A DNA stretch of 64,000 nucleotides from Marinobacter sp. 2_MG-2023 (GCF_030546935.1 NZ_JAUOPH010000002.1:722414-786413); one strand, 5' to 3'. Positions 50,691 to 59,756 are shown, numbered from the stretch's first letter. The notes: generated from the letters alone by a model not told the origin. Translations and numbers: made by a program.

Positions 50691-52089
50691 CGGCACCCTG
50701 TTCCAGCTCGACCAATCCATCTTCGAGATAATCCAGCATCCGCTGCAGGCTTGGTAGCGTGCGGCGGCAGCCAATCAAACCAAATTCCACCTGATCGTTG
50801 TAGCTGGTGAGGGTCATATTCAGCGCCAGGCGGTCCATAGCGATGGAAACCGGGTACATGCCTTCCAGTTTGGCACCGTTCCAGTAGCTGGCCTCTTTCG
50901 GCCCGGGGACGTTGGATATCACCACGTTAAACGTCTGCCACCTAGGGGCCACGCCTGTGAGCAGATGAAACGCTGCTGGCGATAAGGTGAGTGCGGTGTA
51001 GTTAACGATTTCTTCAGGAGACATGTTCGCGTAGCGGTCTTTCCCCTCCTGCATACTTTGATGAATTTTTTGCAGGCGCGTGCCAGCGTGGCTCTCGTCC
51101 GTATACAGGTTCGCCAGGATTACACCCACCTGATTGCCTTCTGATTGCTTGCTTTCCGGTGTCCCGTCGTCGGGTTTGTCATACTTGCGCAGCGATACCG
51201 GAACCATAGCGATCAATGGCTTCTCAGGTAGCGCATCCAGGTTCATGAGGTAGGTACGCAAAGCACTGGCACACATTGCAGTGACGACATCGTTTACGGT
51301 GACGCCATAAGCTTGGCACACTGCTTTTATCCGCTTCAGACAGTATGATTGGGCCGCAAAACGTCGGGAGCCGGTAATTTTCTGGTTCAGAATACTGCGT
51401 GGCGCATGAAAAATGGAGTCGTAGAAGGGGTCTTTGCGTGCGGTGTTCATGGTGCGCAACAACGCCCGGGCTACGGCCGGCACAGTGCCGAGCTGTTTGC
51501 CGGATTCTCCCAGCAAATGACTCAAGTTGCGCCAGAGGGAGGACCCGCCCCCATTCTCATTTCGCCCGGATCGTGCCGACAAATCCCAGATTGGTGGCAT
51601 ATTGCGCTTTGCAGGGTCCGTGGACAGCATTCTCTGAAACATGCGCATCGCAGAAACACCGTCTACCAGGGAGTGGTGTATCTTGATGTAAACTGCGAAC
51701 TGCCTGTCGCCCATCCCCTCGATGAGATGAAACTCCCACAGTGGCCGTTCACGGTCCATGAGGTGCGAGTGTTCCGCAGAGACAAAGCCAAGCAACTCGC
51801 GAATACGACCCGGGGTAGGCAGAGCTTCAAAACGGAAATGGTGCTCCAGATCCAGATGCTTGTCGTGTACCCAAACCGGTTGTGCAAACCGACTGTCGAG
51901 ACGACGATCAAAGGGCGCCGTCACTTCAGTATCATTGCGAAGTTGCTCGGCAAGTCGGGCAACGTAATCATCCGGTGCATCTTCGGGAAACGAAAAGATC
52001 TGCAGTCCGCCCACATGCATGGGCTGCTGGCGCTTCTCCAGCCAGAGGAAAAGCTGGTCGGTGGGGCTCAGAGGCTTCACGGGCGGCAT
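50683..52089 (-). CDS. Wax ester synthase/diacylglycerol acyltransferase
   Basis: 468 residues of the bifunctional WS/DGAT family making wax esters and triacylglycerol from acyl-CoA with alcohol or diacylglycerol. The catalytic HHxxxDG motif is H138-H139-SLVD-G144 in VYIKIHHSLVDGVSAMRM; the conserved NVVISNVPGP and PVSIAMDRLALNMTLTSYND are present near the C-terminus. This enzyme is a hallmark of Marinobacter storage-lipid metabolism. Monocistronic. Confidence 0.95.
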   Translation of the reverse strand: MPPVKPLSPTDQLFLWLEKRQQPMHVGGLQIFSFPEDAPDDYVARLAEQLRNDTEVTAPFDRRLDSRFAQPVWVHDKHLDLEHHFRFEALPTPGRIRELLGFVSAEHSHLMDRERPLWEFHLIEGMGDRQFAVYIKIHHSLVDGVSAMRMFQRMLSTDPAKRNMPPIWDLSARSGRNENGGGSSLWRNLSHLLGESGKQLGTVPAVARALLRTMNTARKDPFYDSIFHAPRSILNQKITGSRRFAAQSYCLKRIKAVCQAYGVTVNDVVTAMCASALRTYLMNLDALPEKPLIAMVPVSLRKYDKPDDGTPESKQSEGNQVGVILANLYTDESHAGTRLQKIHQSMQEGKDRYANMSPEEIVNYTALTLSPAAFHLLTGVAPRWQTFNVVISNVPGPKEASYWNGAKLEGMYPVSIAMDRLALNMTLTSYNDQVEFGLIGCRRTLPSLQRMLDYLEDGLVELEQGAVS

Positions 52090-52192
52090 CCTTTTTATTG
52101 ATGTTTCCCTGATCTTACCTCAGGTTGTCTGTGAGAGGTTGACCTCGAGTGCATGCCGGCCCGTTAAAATCGCTTGATCCAGCCCCGCCCGG

Positions 52193-52561
52193 TCAAGCAG
52201 CCACGGCTTGCCGCTGAACATCGGCTGTTTCCAGGAGAATTCGGTTGCCGTCCAGGAGAACAGAGTAGGTTTTGACCGACACCGAATCATCTTCCAGGCA
52301 AGCTCCGGTTTTCAGGTTAAAGTGCTGTTTGTATAACGGCGAGGCTACGACAGCATTTCCTTTCAGGTCCCCCGTGATACCACGGGCCAGAATATTAGCG
52401 CCGCTGAATGGATCCGTGTGACTGATGGCAAAGAGAGCCGGTAGTCGGTGCGGCAGATAAAACACCGCCACCGGCCCCTCTTCCGTCCAGACCGCAATGC
52501 CGGATTCAGGCACCAGATCGTCAACAGTACAAACCGCATTCCAGGAAGTATGAGTTTTCAT
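52193..52561 (-). CDS. nirD: Nitrite reductase (NADH) small subunit
   Basis: 122 residues of the Rieske-fold NirD family without the iron-sulfur Cys/His ligands, as is normal. GIAVWTEEGPVAVFYLPHRL and NAVVASPLYKQHFNLKTGAC match the family. Start ATG 52561 (MKTHTSWNAV) has AAGGAGAACGAAG upstream; the frame to 52711 runs through the repeat element and is not used. It follows nirB with a 163-base gap carrying that element. Confidence 0.94.
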   Translation of the reverse strand: MKTHTSWNAVCTVDDLVPESGIAVWTEEGPVAVFYLPHRLPALFAISHTDPFSGANILARGITGDLKGNAVVASPLYKQHFNLKTGACLEDDSVSVKTYSVLLDGNRILLETADVQRQAVAA

Positions 52562-52623
52562 CTTCGTTCTCCTTAAGTCTTCGTTTTTTGATATTCGCGC
52601 GTTCGGTGAGAGTGCTGGTATGG

Positions 52624-52689
52624 GGTGCTTTTCCGCCGGGAAAAAGATGTCTGAGCGCAGCGAGTTATTTTTCCCAGAGGAAAAGCACC
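52624..52689. repeat. Inverted repeat element sharing its core with 30585-30682
   Basis: Outer arms GGTGCTTTTCC / GGAAAAGCACC (52624-52634, 52679-52689), inner arms GGGAAAAA / TTTTTCCC, and the 20-mer loop core at 52647-52666 identical in reverse complement to 30624-30643. It lies between nirB and nirD in the transcript and could form a strong hairpin that sets nirB:nirD ratio. Confidence 0.85.
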
Positions 52690-52724
52690 TCGTGCCGCCG
52701 CGCTCTCGCACCCAAACAAACAGG

Positions 52725-55232
52725 CTACGCAGACTCCAGAACGGGCCGTCTCTGCCCCCGCTCTGAAGTCCACTGCTGCACCGGATCCTTCTGCTCTGGC
52801 AGGTTCACAAACTCCCGGAACCGCTTACGCTTCTCGGGATCTTCCACCGCCGTTTTCCACTCACACTGGTAAGTGTCGACAATGCCGGCCATATGTTCCT
52901 CCAGCTCGGCACAGATCCCCAGGCTGTCCTCCAGCACCACCTGCTTCAGGTACTCCAGGCCGCCTTCCAGATTCTCCATCCACACACTCGTACGTTGTAG
53001 CCGGTCTGCCGTGCGTACATACAACATCACCACCCGGTCAATGGTGCGAATCAGCTCATCATCAGACAAATCGGTGGCAAACAGATCGGCGTGGCGCGGC
53101 CGCATGCCACCGTTACCGCAGACATACAGGTTCCAGCCATTCTCGGTAGCTATCACCCCGAAATCCTTGCTCTGAGCCTCGGCACATTCCCGCGTACAAC
53201 CAGACACCGCCATCTTCACCTTGTGCGGCGCCCGCAAGCCCTTGTAGCGGTCCTCCAAGCGGATCGCCATACCCACACTGTCTTGCACCCCGTATCGGCA
53301 CCAGGTGTTCCCGACGCAGGATTTCACGGTCCGCAGTGATTTGCCGTACGCGTGGCCGGTTTCAAACCCGGCAGCGATCAGTTTTTCCCAGATCTCCGGT
53401 AGCTGGCTCAGGGTGGCACCAAACAGATCCACCCGCTGACCGCCGGTAATTTTGGTATACAAATCGTACTCTTTGGCCACTTCGCCCAGCACAATCAGCT
53501 TGTCCGGAGTGATCTCACCACCCGGAATGCGCGGCACGATGGAGTAGGTGCCATTCTTCTGCATGTTGGCCATGAAGGTGTCGTTAGTGTCCTGCAGAGG
53601 CACATGGTCAGTGGCCAGGATGTGCTCGTTCCAACAGGAGGCCAGGATGGAGCCGACCGCCGGCTTGCAAATGTCACAGCCCTGGCCCATGCCATGCTGC
53701 CTGATAAGACTGCGGAAGGTGCGAATACCATTCACCCTGACCAGGTGGAACAGCTCCTGGCGGCTGTACGGGAAGTGTTCGCAAATGTCTTTGCTGACTT
53801 CCACGCCGCGCTTTTCAAGCTCGCAGTCCACCACGTTCTTCAGCAGTGCGGTGCAGCCCCCGCAGCCGGTGCTGGCTTTGGTCTCGGCTTTGACACTGCC
53901 GAAATCGGCACAACCCGCATCAATGGCCTTGCAGATGTCCCCTTTGGTTACGTTGTGGCAGGAACAGATCGAGGCGGTTTCCGGCAGGGCATCCGGACCC
54001 AGTGCCGGGGCGCCGCCCTGGTTTTCCGGCAGGATCAGGGTTTCCGGATTCTCTGGCAACGGAATGTCGTTCAGAGCGTATTGCAGCAGGGAATCGTAGT
54101 GGCTGTTATCGCCCACCAGAATGGCGCCCAGTAGGGTCTTGCCGTTCTCACTGATGACCATGCGACGATAGTGGCCGGCCTGCTCATCATTGAAACGGAT
54201 ACTCCGGGCTCCCGGGGTCTGGGCATGGGCATCGCCGATGGAGCCCACGTCGACACCCAGCAGTTTCAGCTTGGTGCTCATGTCAGCGCCGGTAAAGGCG
54301 GCATTGTTGTCGCCGTTCAGAACCGAAGCCAGGGTGCGGGCCATGGTATAGCCGGGGGCAACCAGCCCGAAAATTCTCTGTTCCCAGAGCGCACACTCGC
54401 CAATGGCATGGATATGTGGGTCTGAGGTAGTGCACTGGTCATTCACGACAATACCGCCGCGCTCGCCCACCTCCAGGCCGCTGGTTCGCGCAAGGGTATC
54501 CTGCGGGCGAATACCCGCAGAAAATACGATCAGGTCGGTTTCCAGATGGCTGTCATCGCTGAAGTTCATGCGCAGCCGAGCGTTCTCGCCTTCAACGATG
54601 GCGGTAGTGGCTTTTTCAGTGTGCACCTGAACACCCAGCTCTTCGATCTTGTGGCGCAATAGTGCCCCGCCATCGGCATCAAGCTGTACGGGCATCAGAC
54701 GGGGGGCAAATTCAACCACATGCGCCTTCAGGCCGAGGCTGGTTAGTGCGTTAGCGGCTTCCAGGCCGAGCAGCCCGCCCCCAACCACTACCCCGGATTT
54801 GCCTTCATGTGCACTGGCCCGGATAGCATCGAGGTCTTCCAGGGTCCGGTATACGAAGCAATGTGGGTGCTCCCGGCCCTCAATCGGCGGTACAAACGGA
54901 AAGGACCCGGTGGCCAGCACCAGTTCGTCGTAGTTGTATTCGCCTTGGGGAGTGGTAAGGGTGCGCTGCTCACGGTCCAGGGCGGTGACCGGCTCATTCA
55001 GCCTCAGCTCAATACCCTGCCCGGTGTACCAGCCTGTGGTGCCCATAGCGAGATCGGCGTGGGTGGAGCCGGAAAAATACTCCGATAAATGTACGCGATC
55101 ATAGGCCAGCTGTTTTTCCTCCCCGAATACGATTATCTCGTAATCAGCGGCTTTGGAGCTGGCGACGAACTGCTCCAGGAAATGGTGACCTACCATGCCA
55201 TTGCCAATCACGATCAGGGTTTTCTTGCTCAT
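52725..55232 (-). CDS. nirB: Nitrite reductase (NADH) large subunit
   Basis: 835 residues, assimilatory cytoplasmic nitrite reductase. Order: FAD/NADH module (VIGNGMVGHHFLEQFVAS; VVVGGGLLGLEAANAL), BFD-type 2Fe-2S domain (SICSCHNVTKGDICKAID with a downstream CGGC), ferredoxin-like half domain and siroheme/4Fe-4S domain (GNTWCRYGVQDS and SGCTRECAEAQSKDFG). Six electrons from NADH reduce nitrite to ammonium. It has a sigma-54 promoter and a leader terminator, and is followed by nirD. Confidence 0.97.
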   Translation of the reverse strand: MSKKTLIVIGNGMVGHHFLEQFVASSKAADYEIIVFGEEKQLAYDRVHLSEYFSGSTHADLAMGTTGWYTGQGIELRLNEPVTALDREQRTLTTPQGEYNYDELVLATGSFPFVPPIEGREHPHCFVYRTLEDLDAIRASAHEGKSGVVVGGGLLGLEAANALTSLGLKAHVVEFAPRLMPVQLDADGGALLRHKIEELGVQVHTEKATTAIVEGENARLRMNFSDDSHLETDLIVFSAGIRPQDTLARTSGLEVGERGGIVVNDQCTTSDPHIHAIGECALWEQRIFGLVAPGYTMARTLASVLNGDNNAAFTGADMSTKLKLLGVDVGSIGDAHAQTPGARSIRFNDEQAGHYRRMVISENGKTLLGAILVGDNSHYDSLLQYALNDIPLPENPETLILPENQGGAPALGPDALPETASICSCHNVTKGDICKAIDAGCADFGSVKAETKASTGCGGCTALLKNVVDCELEKRGVEVSKDICEHFPYSRQELFHLVRVNGIRTFRSLIRQHGMGQGCDICKPAVGSILASCWNEHILATDHVPLQDTNDTFMANMQKNGTYSIVPRIPGGEITPDKLIVLGEVAKEYDLYTKITGGQRVDLFGATLSQLPEIWEKLIAAGFETGHAYGKSLRTVKSCVGNTWCRYGVQDSVGMAIRLEDRYKGLRAPHKVKMAVSGCTRECAEAQSKDFGVIATENGWNLYVCGNGGMRPRHADLFATDLSDDELIRTIDRVVMLYVRTADRLQRTSVWMENLEGGLEYLKQVVLEDSLGICAELEEHMAGIVDTYQCEWKTAVEDPEKRKRFREFVNLPEQKDPVQQWTSERGQRRPVLESA

Positions 55233-55250
55233 GGTGGTGTCCTTTTAAAC

Positions 55251-55298
55251 AAAAAAAAGCCGGAGCATCTCGTCCCCTGTGGGAGTCGATGGTCCGGC
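55251..55298 (-). promoter_or_regulatory. Leader terminator (attenuator) of nirBD
   Basis: On the minus strand GCCGGA...TCCGGC (55298-55293 with 55264-55259), extended inward by GATG/CATC and TCCC/GGGA, followed by eight T (55258-55251), only 19 bases before the nirB start. Such a terminator ahead of a coding region, with an adjacent ANTAR protein gene, fits nitrate-dependent antitermination as in Klebsiella nasF. Confidence 0.82.
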
Positions 55299-55371
55299 GC
55301 CAATGCCAACAATAGTGTTCTGGAAGCTCGGCCTGGTCCTTGGCCGGGATATGCATCCTTGGGTTATGCAA

Positions 55372-55387
55372 AGCGATGTTCATGCCA
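55372..55387 (-). promoter_or_regulatory. Sigma-54 promoter of nirBD
   Basis: Minus-strand TGGCATGAACATCGCT: GG-N10-GC with TGGCA and TcGCt, a good -24/-12 match. Transcription would start near 55360, leaving a leader of about 130 bases. Confidence 0.78.
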
Positions 55388-55505
55388 GTTTCAAAGAGCT
55401 ATTTAAATCAGATGGTTATAGTTTTCCTGGTTGGCGGTGGCGCACAGATGCACGGGTTTTCTGCACTTTGGCGGAGCAGGTTGCACGATTTTGATGCCTT
55501 TTGGC

Positions 55506-55521
55506 TGGCGCAGTAATTGCT
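55506..55521 (+). promoter_or_regulatory. Sigma-54 promoter of nasR
   Basis: TGGCGCAGTAATTGCT: GG-N10-GC with perfect TTGCT. The predicted start near 55533 lies about 34 bases ahead of ATG 55567 (GGAG ribosome site). Confidence 0.72.
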
Positions 55522-55566
55522 CCGGTACCCGGTAACGCAACCGTGTGACTCACCCGGAGTTTTGAA

Positions 55567-56871
55567 ATGGACACCCGTAAACGCCAACGCAAATCTGCGC
55601 AGCCCTCGGCTGAGGAGTATCTGATTGCCTCCAGACGGTGCGAGCTTATGCACCTCCAATATTTTTTGCAGATGGGCAAGCTGATGCAGAGCATCGGTAA
55701 CCTGGTGCACGGCCTGCAGCGGGAGCGAGGCGCATCTAACATCTTTCTGGGGTCGGATGGTGAAAAATTCGGCGAGGAACGAAAGGCCATGGTCGCGGAA
55801 TCCGGTTGTTTGTACACCGTTTTCGAAAGGGCTCTGGATGAGATCCATGAAGAGCTGACGGCTCATCCCGTGAGCAGCCCCTTACTGGCCCATATTGCCA
55901 GTGCTCTTCACGGACTGGGGAGCCTGCCGGCGCTGCGCCTGGGGGTAAAGGACCGCACGTTGTCGGTGTCGGAGGCAACCGAATCCTACAGCATGCTTAT
56001 TCATCGTCTGATTGCGGTGGTCTTCGAAGCGGCGGATACAGCGGTAGACCCTTCACTTGCGCGTTTGCTGGTGGCCATGGTGCATCTGATGAACGGCAAA
56101 GAGTTCTGTGGTCAGGAGCGTGCAACAGGCTCGGCTGGCTTCGCGAAGGGTAGCTTTGATGGTGCACTGGCTCGGCGCATAACGCACCTTGTTGAAGCAC
56201 AGGAACGGTGTTTTGAGGTGTTTCTCGGGTTTGCAGATGAGCAAAGCTGCGGGCTGTTACAGGATCTTCTGGCTCACGAGCGGGAGAAGGAAATTGAGCG
56301 CCTGCGGAAGCTCGGATGCTCTATCGGTCGCTACAAGCCATTGGACCCGGAGCTTTCCGATCAGTGGTTTGCGTTAATGAGCGAGCGTATGGACGAATTC
56401 AAGAAAGTAGAAGAGTCCGTGGAGGGCAGCTTTCATGGTCGCTGCGTAGAGCGATTCTCCGAGGCGCGACGTTCCTTGGCACACCATGAGACACTCATCG
56501 CATCACTCGATGAGCCTGAGCCTTCGGCTCAGCCCCTGTTGGTTCTATGTGAGCCGGATGACAGTGGGGAGGCCCTGGCAGGTGAAGTCTGGAGCAGTGA
56601 GGGAATGGGCCAGCAATCAGGACGGTCGATTTTTCACCTGGTTCAGGAACAATCACTCCGGCTTCAAAAAATGAGCGAGGATTTGCGGAGTGCGAAGGAA
56701 GCGCTGGAGGAGCGGAAAATCCAGGAAAAAGCGGTCTCATTGCTGATGGGTCACCGAAAGATCAGTAACGACGAAGCCCACAGGGTTCTGCGAAAGCTGG
56801 CCATGGATCAGGGTAAGAAGCTGCCCGAGGTTGCGCGGGCGCTGGTCTCTATGGCCGATGTGTTGGAGTAG
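55567..56871 (+). CDS. nasR: Nitrate/nitrite-sensing ANTAR antiterminator
   Basis: 434 residues. The N-terminal two-thirds (about 30-270) is an all-helical NIT nitrate-sensing domain (LVHGLQRERGASNIFLGSDG is its hallmark GLQxERGxS motif). A link region leads to a C-terminal ANTAR RNA-binding domain (about 365-430: KIQEKAVSLLMGHRKISNDE and AHRVLRKLAMDQGKKL). NasR binds nitrate or nitrite and prevents termination in leader RNAs. Two leader terminators exist in this window, ahead of nirB and the nitrite transporter gene, its likely targets. It overlaps the convergent metalloprotease gene by 23 bases. Confidence 0.93.
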   Translation: MDTRKRQRKSAQPSAEEYLIASRRCELMHLQYFLQMGKLMQSIGNLVHGLQRERGASNIFLGSDGEKFGEERKAMVAESGCLYTVFERALDEIHEELTAHPVSSPLLAHIASALHGLGSLPALRLGVKDRTLSVSEATESYSMLIHRLIAVVFEAADTAVDPSLARLLVAMVHLMNGKEFCGQERATGSAGFAKGSFDGALARRITHLVEAQERCFEVFLGFADEQSCGLLQDLLAHEREKEIERLRKLGCSIGRYKPLDPELSDQWFALMSERMDEFKKVEESVEGSFHGRCVERFSEARRSLAHHETLIASLDEPEPSAQPLLVLCEPDDSGEALAGEVWSSEGMGQQSGRSIFHLVQEQSLRLQKMSEDLRSAKEALEERKIQEKAVSLLMGHRKISNDEAHRVLRKLAMDQGKKLPEVARALVSMADVLE

Positions 56872-57565
56872 ACCGCCTGCGCAGCATTGATAAGGGCACT
56901 CGGTAGCGTTGCCCCCGGAAGCTTCCTGTCCCGTCGACAGTGCAGGTTTTCCGATTGACCCGGACAATCTCTCCCTGAAACTCTCGAGCACCGGAGCTGA
57001 AGGCCACGGCATCTTCTACTTGCCAGGGCGACGGCTGGAGTGCCGGTTCAGGGAGCTCGAAAGTTTCACTGGATAGAGGGATCTGGTGTTCATTCGCCTG
57101 CTTCGCCAGTGTCGCCCGCGTCGTTTCTGCACCACCACTCTCATGCAGTTCATCGAGAATGGTGTAGAAATGCCGGTTGTGAACCGAGCCACGATATCTC
57201 TTGCCGGCGCTGTGCTGTAACAGGTGTGCAAACTCGTGACAGCAGGTGTGTGCCAGCAGGTTAAGTGTACTCAGCTCGCCGCCGAAATAGCCTCGCCTCT
57301 GGATTTCCCGTGCAGAAAGCCAGCCACTGGCCGTATCCGGCTGATGCTTGGCCTGAATCATACGGAGGCCGTAGGTAATCTGGTGCTGTTTTCGCTGCGG
57401 CTCAAAGCGATGATAAGTTGCTTGCCCAGAGCCCACCCGGCACACAAGAGAGCTGCCAGATACCCGTTGCTGAACCCAGCCTGCAGCAGGTTGCCAGAGA
57501 ATCTGTTCGGTAACAATGCACATCAGTTCGCCGAGTTTGCGGGCTTGAGGTTTCGGGTCAGTCAT
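56849..57565 (-). CDS. SprT-like zinc metalloprotease-domain protein
   Basis: 238 residues with H110-EFAH114 in LLAHTCCHEFAHLLQHSAG and a further His (H129 or H132 in SVHNRHFYTIL) as third zinc ligand, the SprT/Spartan-like arrangement. The C-terminal part (about 180-235) looks like a small beta domain. Substrate unknown. It lies between nasR and the AbiE genes and may mark the edge of the inserted segment. Confidence 0.78.
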   Translation of the reverse strand: MTDPKPQARKLGELMCIVTEQILWQPAAGWVQQRVSGSSLVCRVGSGQATYHRFEPQRKQHQITYGLRMIQAKHQPDTASGWLSAREIQRRGYFGGELSTLNLLAHTCCHEFAHLLQHSAGKRYRGSVHNRHFYTILDELHESGGAETTRATLAKQANEHQIPLSSETFELPEPALQPSPWQVEDAVAFSSGAREFQGEIVRVNRKTCTVDGTGSFRGQRYRVPLSMLRRRSTPTHRP

Positions 57566-57700
57566 ATCAATTGAAGGGCTACACGCCTCATGGTCTGGTT
57601 AATAGCTTTCAACAAGAATAACGTTCGAAGAGGGTGTTTGCTATGGCCCAGCCGGTGCTCGGACTGATCTTTAGTCTTGCTTGAACCTGCAACACTAATA

Positions 57701-57744
57701 AGACAAACTGTCACCAGATATAAATAAGTGGTGACGGTTTGTCT
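57701..57744. promoter_or_regulatory. Palindromic operator of the AbiE operon
   Basis: 16-bp inverted repeat with one mismatch (AGACAAACTGTCACCA at 57701-57716 and TGGTGACGGTTTGTCT at 57729-57744) with a 12-base AT-rich spacer that could hold a -10 box. It covers the antitoxin start region. AbiEi antitoxins are known to repress their own promoter through inverted repeats. Confidence 0.75.
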
Positions 57745-58359
57745 GAGTCTGATTCCACCCGTTCATTCCGGGTGCAACTCCAATCTCTGTTCCGCCTGCA
57801 CGGCGGTCAGCTCCGCCTGAGCGAGGCGCTGGCCAAGGGCATCAATCGATACCAGTTCTATCAGCTGCGGGATGAAGGGCTGATTGAGCCGGTCAGCCGG
57901 GGCCTATACCGGCTGGCGGACCTGCCTCCTATTGAAAACCCGGATCTGGTCGCCGCCATTACTCGTTTCCCCCATGCAGTGCTCTGTCTTATTTCCGCGC
58001 TGGCCTGGCATGGTATCACCACGCAGATTCCCCATCAGGTCCATCTCGCGGTTGAGCGGGATGCTCGTCTGCCGGTTCTGGATTATCCCCCGGTGGCGGG
58101 TTACCGGTTCTCCGGGCGGTCCTTCAGTGAAGGCATAGCGCAGGTGACGGTGGACGGCATCACACTGCAAGTTTACAACCCGGAGAAAACACTGGCGGAC
58201 TGCTTCAAGTTCCGCAATCGCATCGGTATGGATGTGGTGCTGGAAGCACTGGAGCTCTACCGCACCCGCAAAACCTTCCTGCCGGGCAAGCTGATGGAAT
58301 ACGCCAGAATCTGCCGGGTCGCTAATGTGATGGCACCCTACGTGGAAGCGAAGCTGTGA
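57739..58359 (+). CDS. Type IV toxin-antitoxin system antitoxin AbiEi
   Basis: 206 residues. N-terminal winged-helix (QLRLSEALAKGINRYQFYQL and the GLIEPVSRGLYRLADL wing) and a C-terminal AbiEi domain (VYNPEKTLADCFKFRNRIGM is a typical motif). The antitoxin acts on RNA or toxin targets rather than binding the toxin and represses the operon. Start TTG 57739 has GGTGA upstream; the first internal alternative is GTG 57772. Confidence 0.9.
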   Translation: MSESDSTRSFRVQLQSLFRLHGGQLRLSEALAKGINRYQFYQLRDEGLIEPVSRGLYRLADLPPIENPDLVAAITRFPHAVLCLISALAWHGITTQIPHQVHLAVERDARLPVLDYPPVAGYRFSGRSFSEGIAQVTVDGITLQVYNPEKTLADCFKFRNRIGMDVVLEALELYRTRKTFLPGKLMEYARICRVANVMAPYVEAKL

Positions 58360-58407
58360 GTGGAGCCAGGCTTTTAAAGGAATAAACAAGCGTGAAAGGA
58401 GATCACG

Positions 58408-59301
58408 ATGGCGAAAAACATCGCCGCGTCTGTTCGTCAGAAGTTGTTGAATAAATCCCGGGAAGAGAAACGCCCCTTTCAGGAGCTGCTACAGTACTAC
58501 GCGATGGAGCGGTTTCTATACCGGCTGAGCCAGTCGCCCCATAGCGGTTGTTTTACTCTCAAGGGCGCGCTGATGCTTTGGGCTATCCAGGGGCCGAGCA
58601 GCCGACCGACCCGGGATATTGATATGCTGGGTCAGACCAGCAATGAGCCTGAGGCGATTCTGGCGCAAGTTCGTGATGTTATTGCTGCGGAAGTCGTCGA
58701 TGACGGTCTGCGCTTTGATCCGGACACTTTGCAAGTGGATAGCATTACCGAAGATGCCGATTATCAGGGGCTGAGAGTGGCCTTCACCGGTTTTCTTGAT
58801 AATGCCAGAATCCCGATGCAACTGGACATCGGATTTGGCGACCCGGTTTTTCCCTTTCCTTCTTGGCTGGAGTTCCCGGCCCTGCTGGATTTTCCCACAG
58901 CCAGAATTCAGTGTTATACACCGGAGTCTTCCATCGCTGAGAAGTTTCAGGCCATGGTGAATCTTGGTGAACTGAACAGTCGGATGAAAGACTTTTATGA
59001 TATCTGGCTGCTTTCGCGCCAGCATGAGTTCAGATTGGAAAATCTGATGGGTACGGTTGAACGCACGTTCCATAAACGCGGAACGGGAATCCCTGAAACC
59101 AGTCCCTTTTCTGCCGCTTTTGTGGAAAGCAAGCAACCGCAATGGCAAGCTTTCTGCAAACGCCTTGGCCAGCCCCATGTACCAGACGCGTTCATGGAGG
59201 TTGTAACGGTGGTGACTGAGTTTCTTGCGCCAGTGATGGCGGGCAAGGCTGCAGGCACCTCTGAGGAAGTCTGGCACCCACCCGGTCCATGGAGCAGGTA
59301 G
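58408..59301 (+). CDS. AbiEii/AbiGii-type nucleotidyltransferase toxin
   Basis: 297 residues, GTP-preferring nucleotidyltransferase-fold toxin. FTLKGALMLWAIQGPSSRPT then RDIDMLG contain the conserved G(A)L and DID catalytic motif; MQLDIGFGDPV gives the third acidic residue, and AEKFQAMVNLGELNSRMKDFYD the later conserved KxxxxxxR...KDxYD motif. Full length. It follows the antitoxin by 48 bases with AAAGGAGATC. The pair probably gives phage defence or plasmid-like stability. Confidence 0.92.
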   Translation: MAKNIAASVRQKLLNKSREEKRPFQELLQYYAMERFLYRLSQSPHSGCFTLKGALMLWAIQGPSSRPTRDIDMLGQTSNEPEAILAQVRDVIAAEVVDDGLRFDPDTLQVDSITEDADYQGLRVAFTGFLDNARIPMQLDIGFGDPVFPFPSWLEFPALLDFPTARIQCYTPESSIAEKFQAMVNLGELNSRMKDFYDIWLLSRQHEFRLENLMGTVERTFHKRGTGIPETSPFSAAFVESKQPQWQAFCKRLGQPHVPDAFMEVVTVVTEFLAPVMAGKAAGTSEEVWHPPGPWSR

Positions 59302-59308
59302 TAGACCG

Positions 59309-59665
59309 ATGGCTAGTTTTATTTCGGAAGATAACATCGAGCAGGCGCTGTTGCAGGGCCTTCAGCCTAAAATACAATTCCGAAAGCTCCTCAAGAAAGA
59401 CAAACTCACCAAGTCGGAAGAGCAGAAGGTCAAGTTGGCAGCCAAGGATCTGATTATCAGGTTACTGGAAGGGCACCACAAAGTACGGGTTCAGGACTGG
59501 TGGAGAGATGGCCAGACCCAGCGGGCTGTTAAGGCCGCCATTGAAGAGGTTTTGGATAAGGATCTTCCGGAAAGCTATGACCGTGTGGCGTTCAAGGAGA
59601 AGTGTGACAACGTTTTCGAGCTGGTCGTGGAGTTTGCGGCTAGTGGTCGGAAGTGGGTGGCCTAG
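59309..59665 (+). pseudogene. Internally deleted type I restriction HsdR remnant
   Basis: 118 codons, intact frame. The first 16 residues (MASFISEDNIEQALLQ) look like the start of HsdR subunits, while residues about 35-115 (VQDWWRDGQTQRAVKAAIEE and LPESYDRVAFKEKCDNVFEL) match the extreme C-terminus of HsdR. The whole nuclease and helicase core, some 800-900 residues in normal HsdR, is missing. No hsdM or hsdS is nearby. Most simply a decayed remnant after a large internal deletion, now fused to the AbiE operon (7 bases after the toxin stop). It could still be expressed. Confidence 0.65.
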
Positions 59666-59756
59666 CACTGGGCAAATTGCCTAATCCAGCGCCGACATAA
59701 AAAGCTTACTAAACCGGGACAGTAGGAAACCGTCAAATACCGGGCTTTGATCGGTG

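Larger units (their letters stand above)
55233..55566. other. Regulatory gap between nirB and nasR
   Basis: 334 bases holding, on the minus strand, the nirB sigma-54 promoter, a leader with small hairpins (TGCAT/ATGCA; CGGCC/GGCCG) and the leader terminator; on the plus strand, the nasR sigma-54 promoter. No further gene is seen. Confidence 0.8.
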
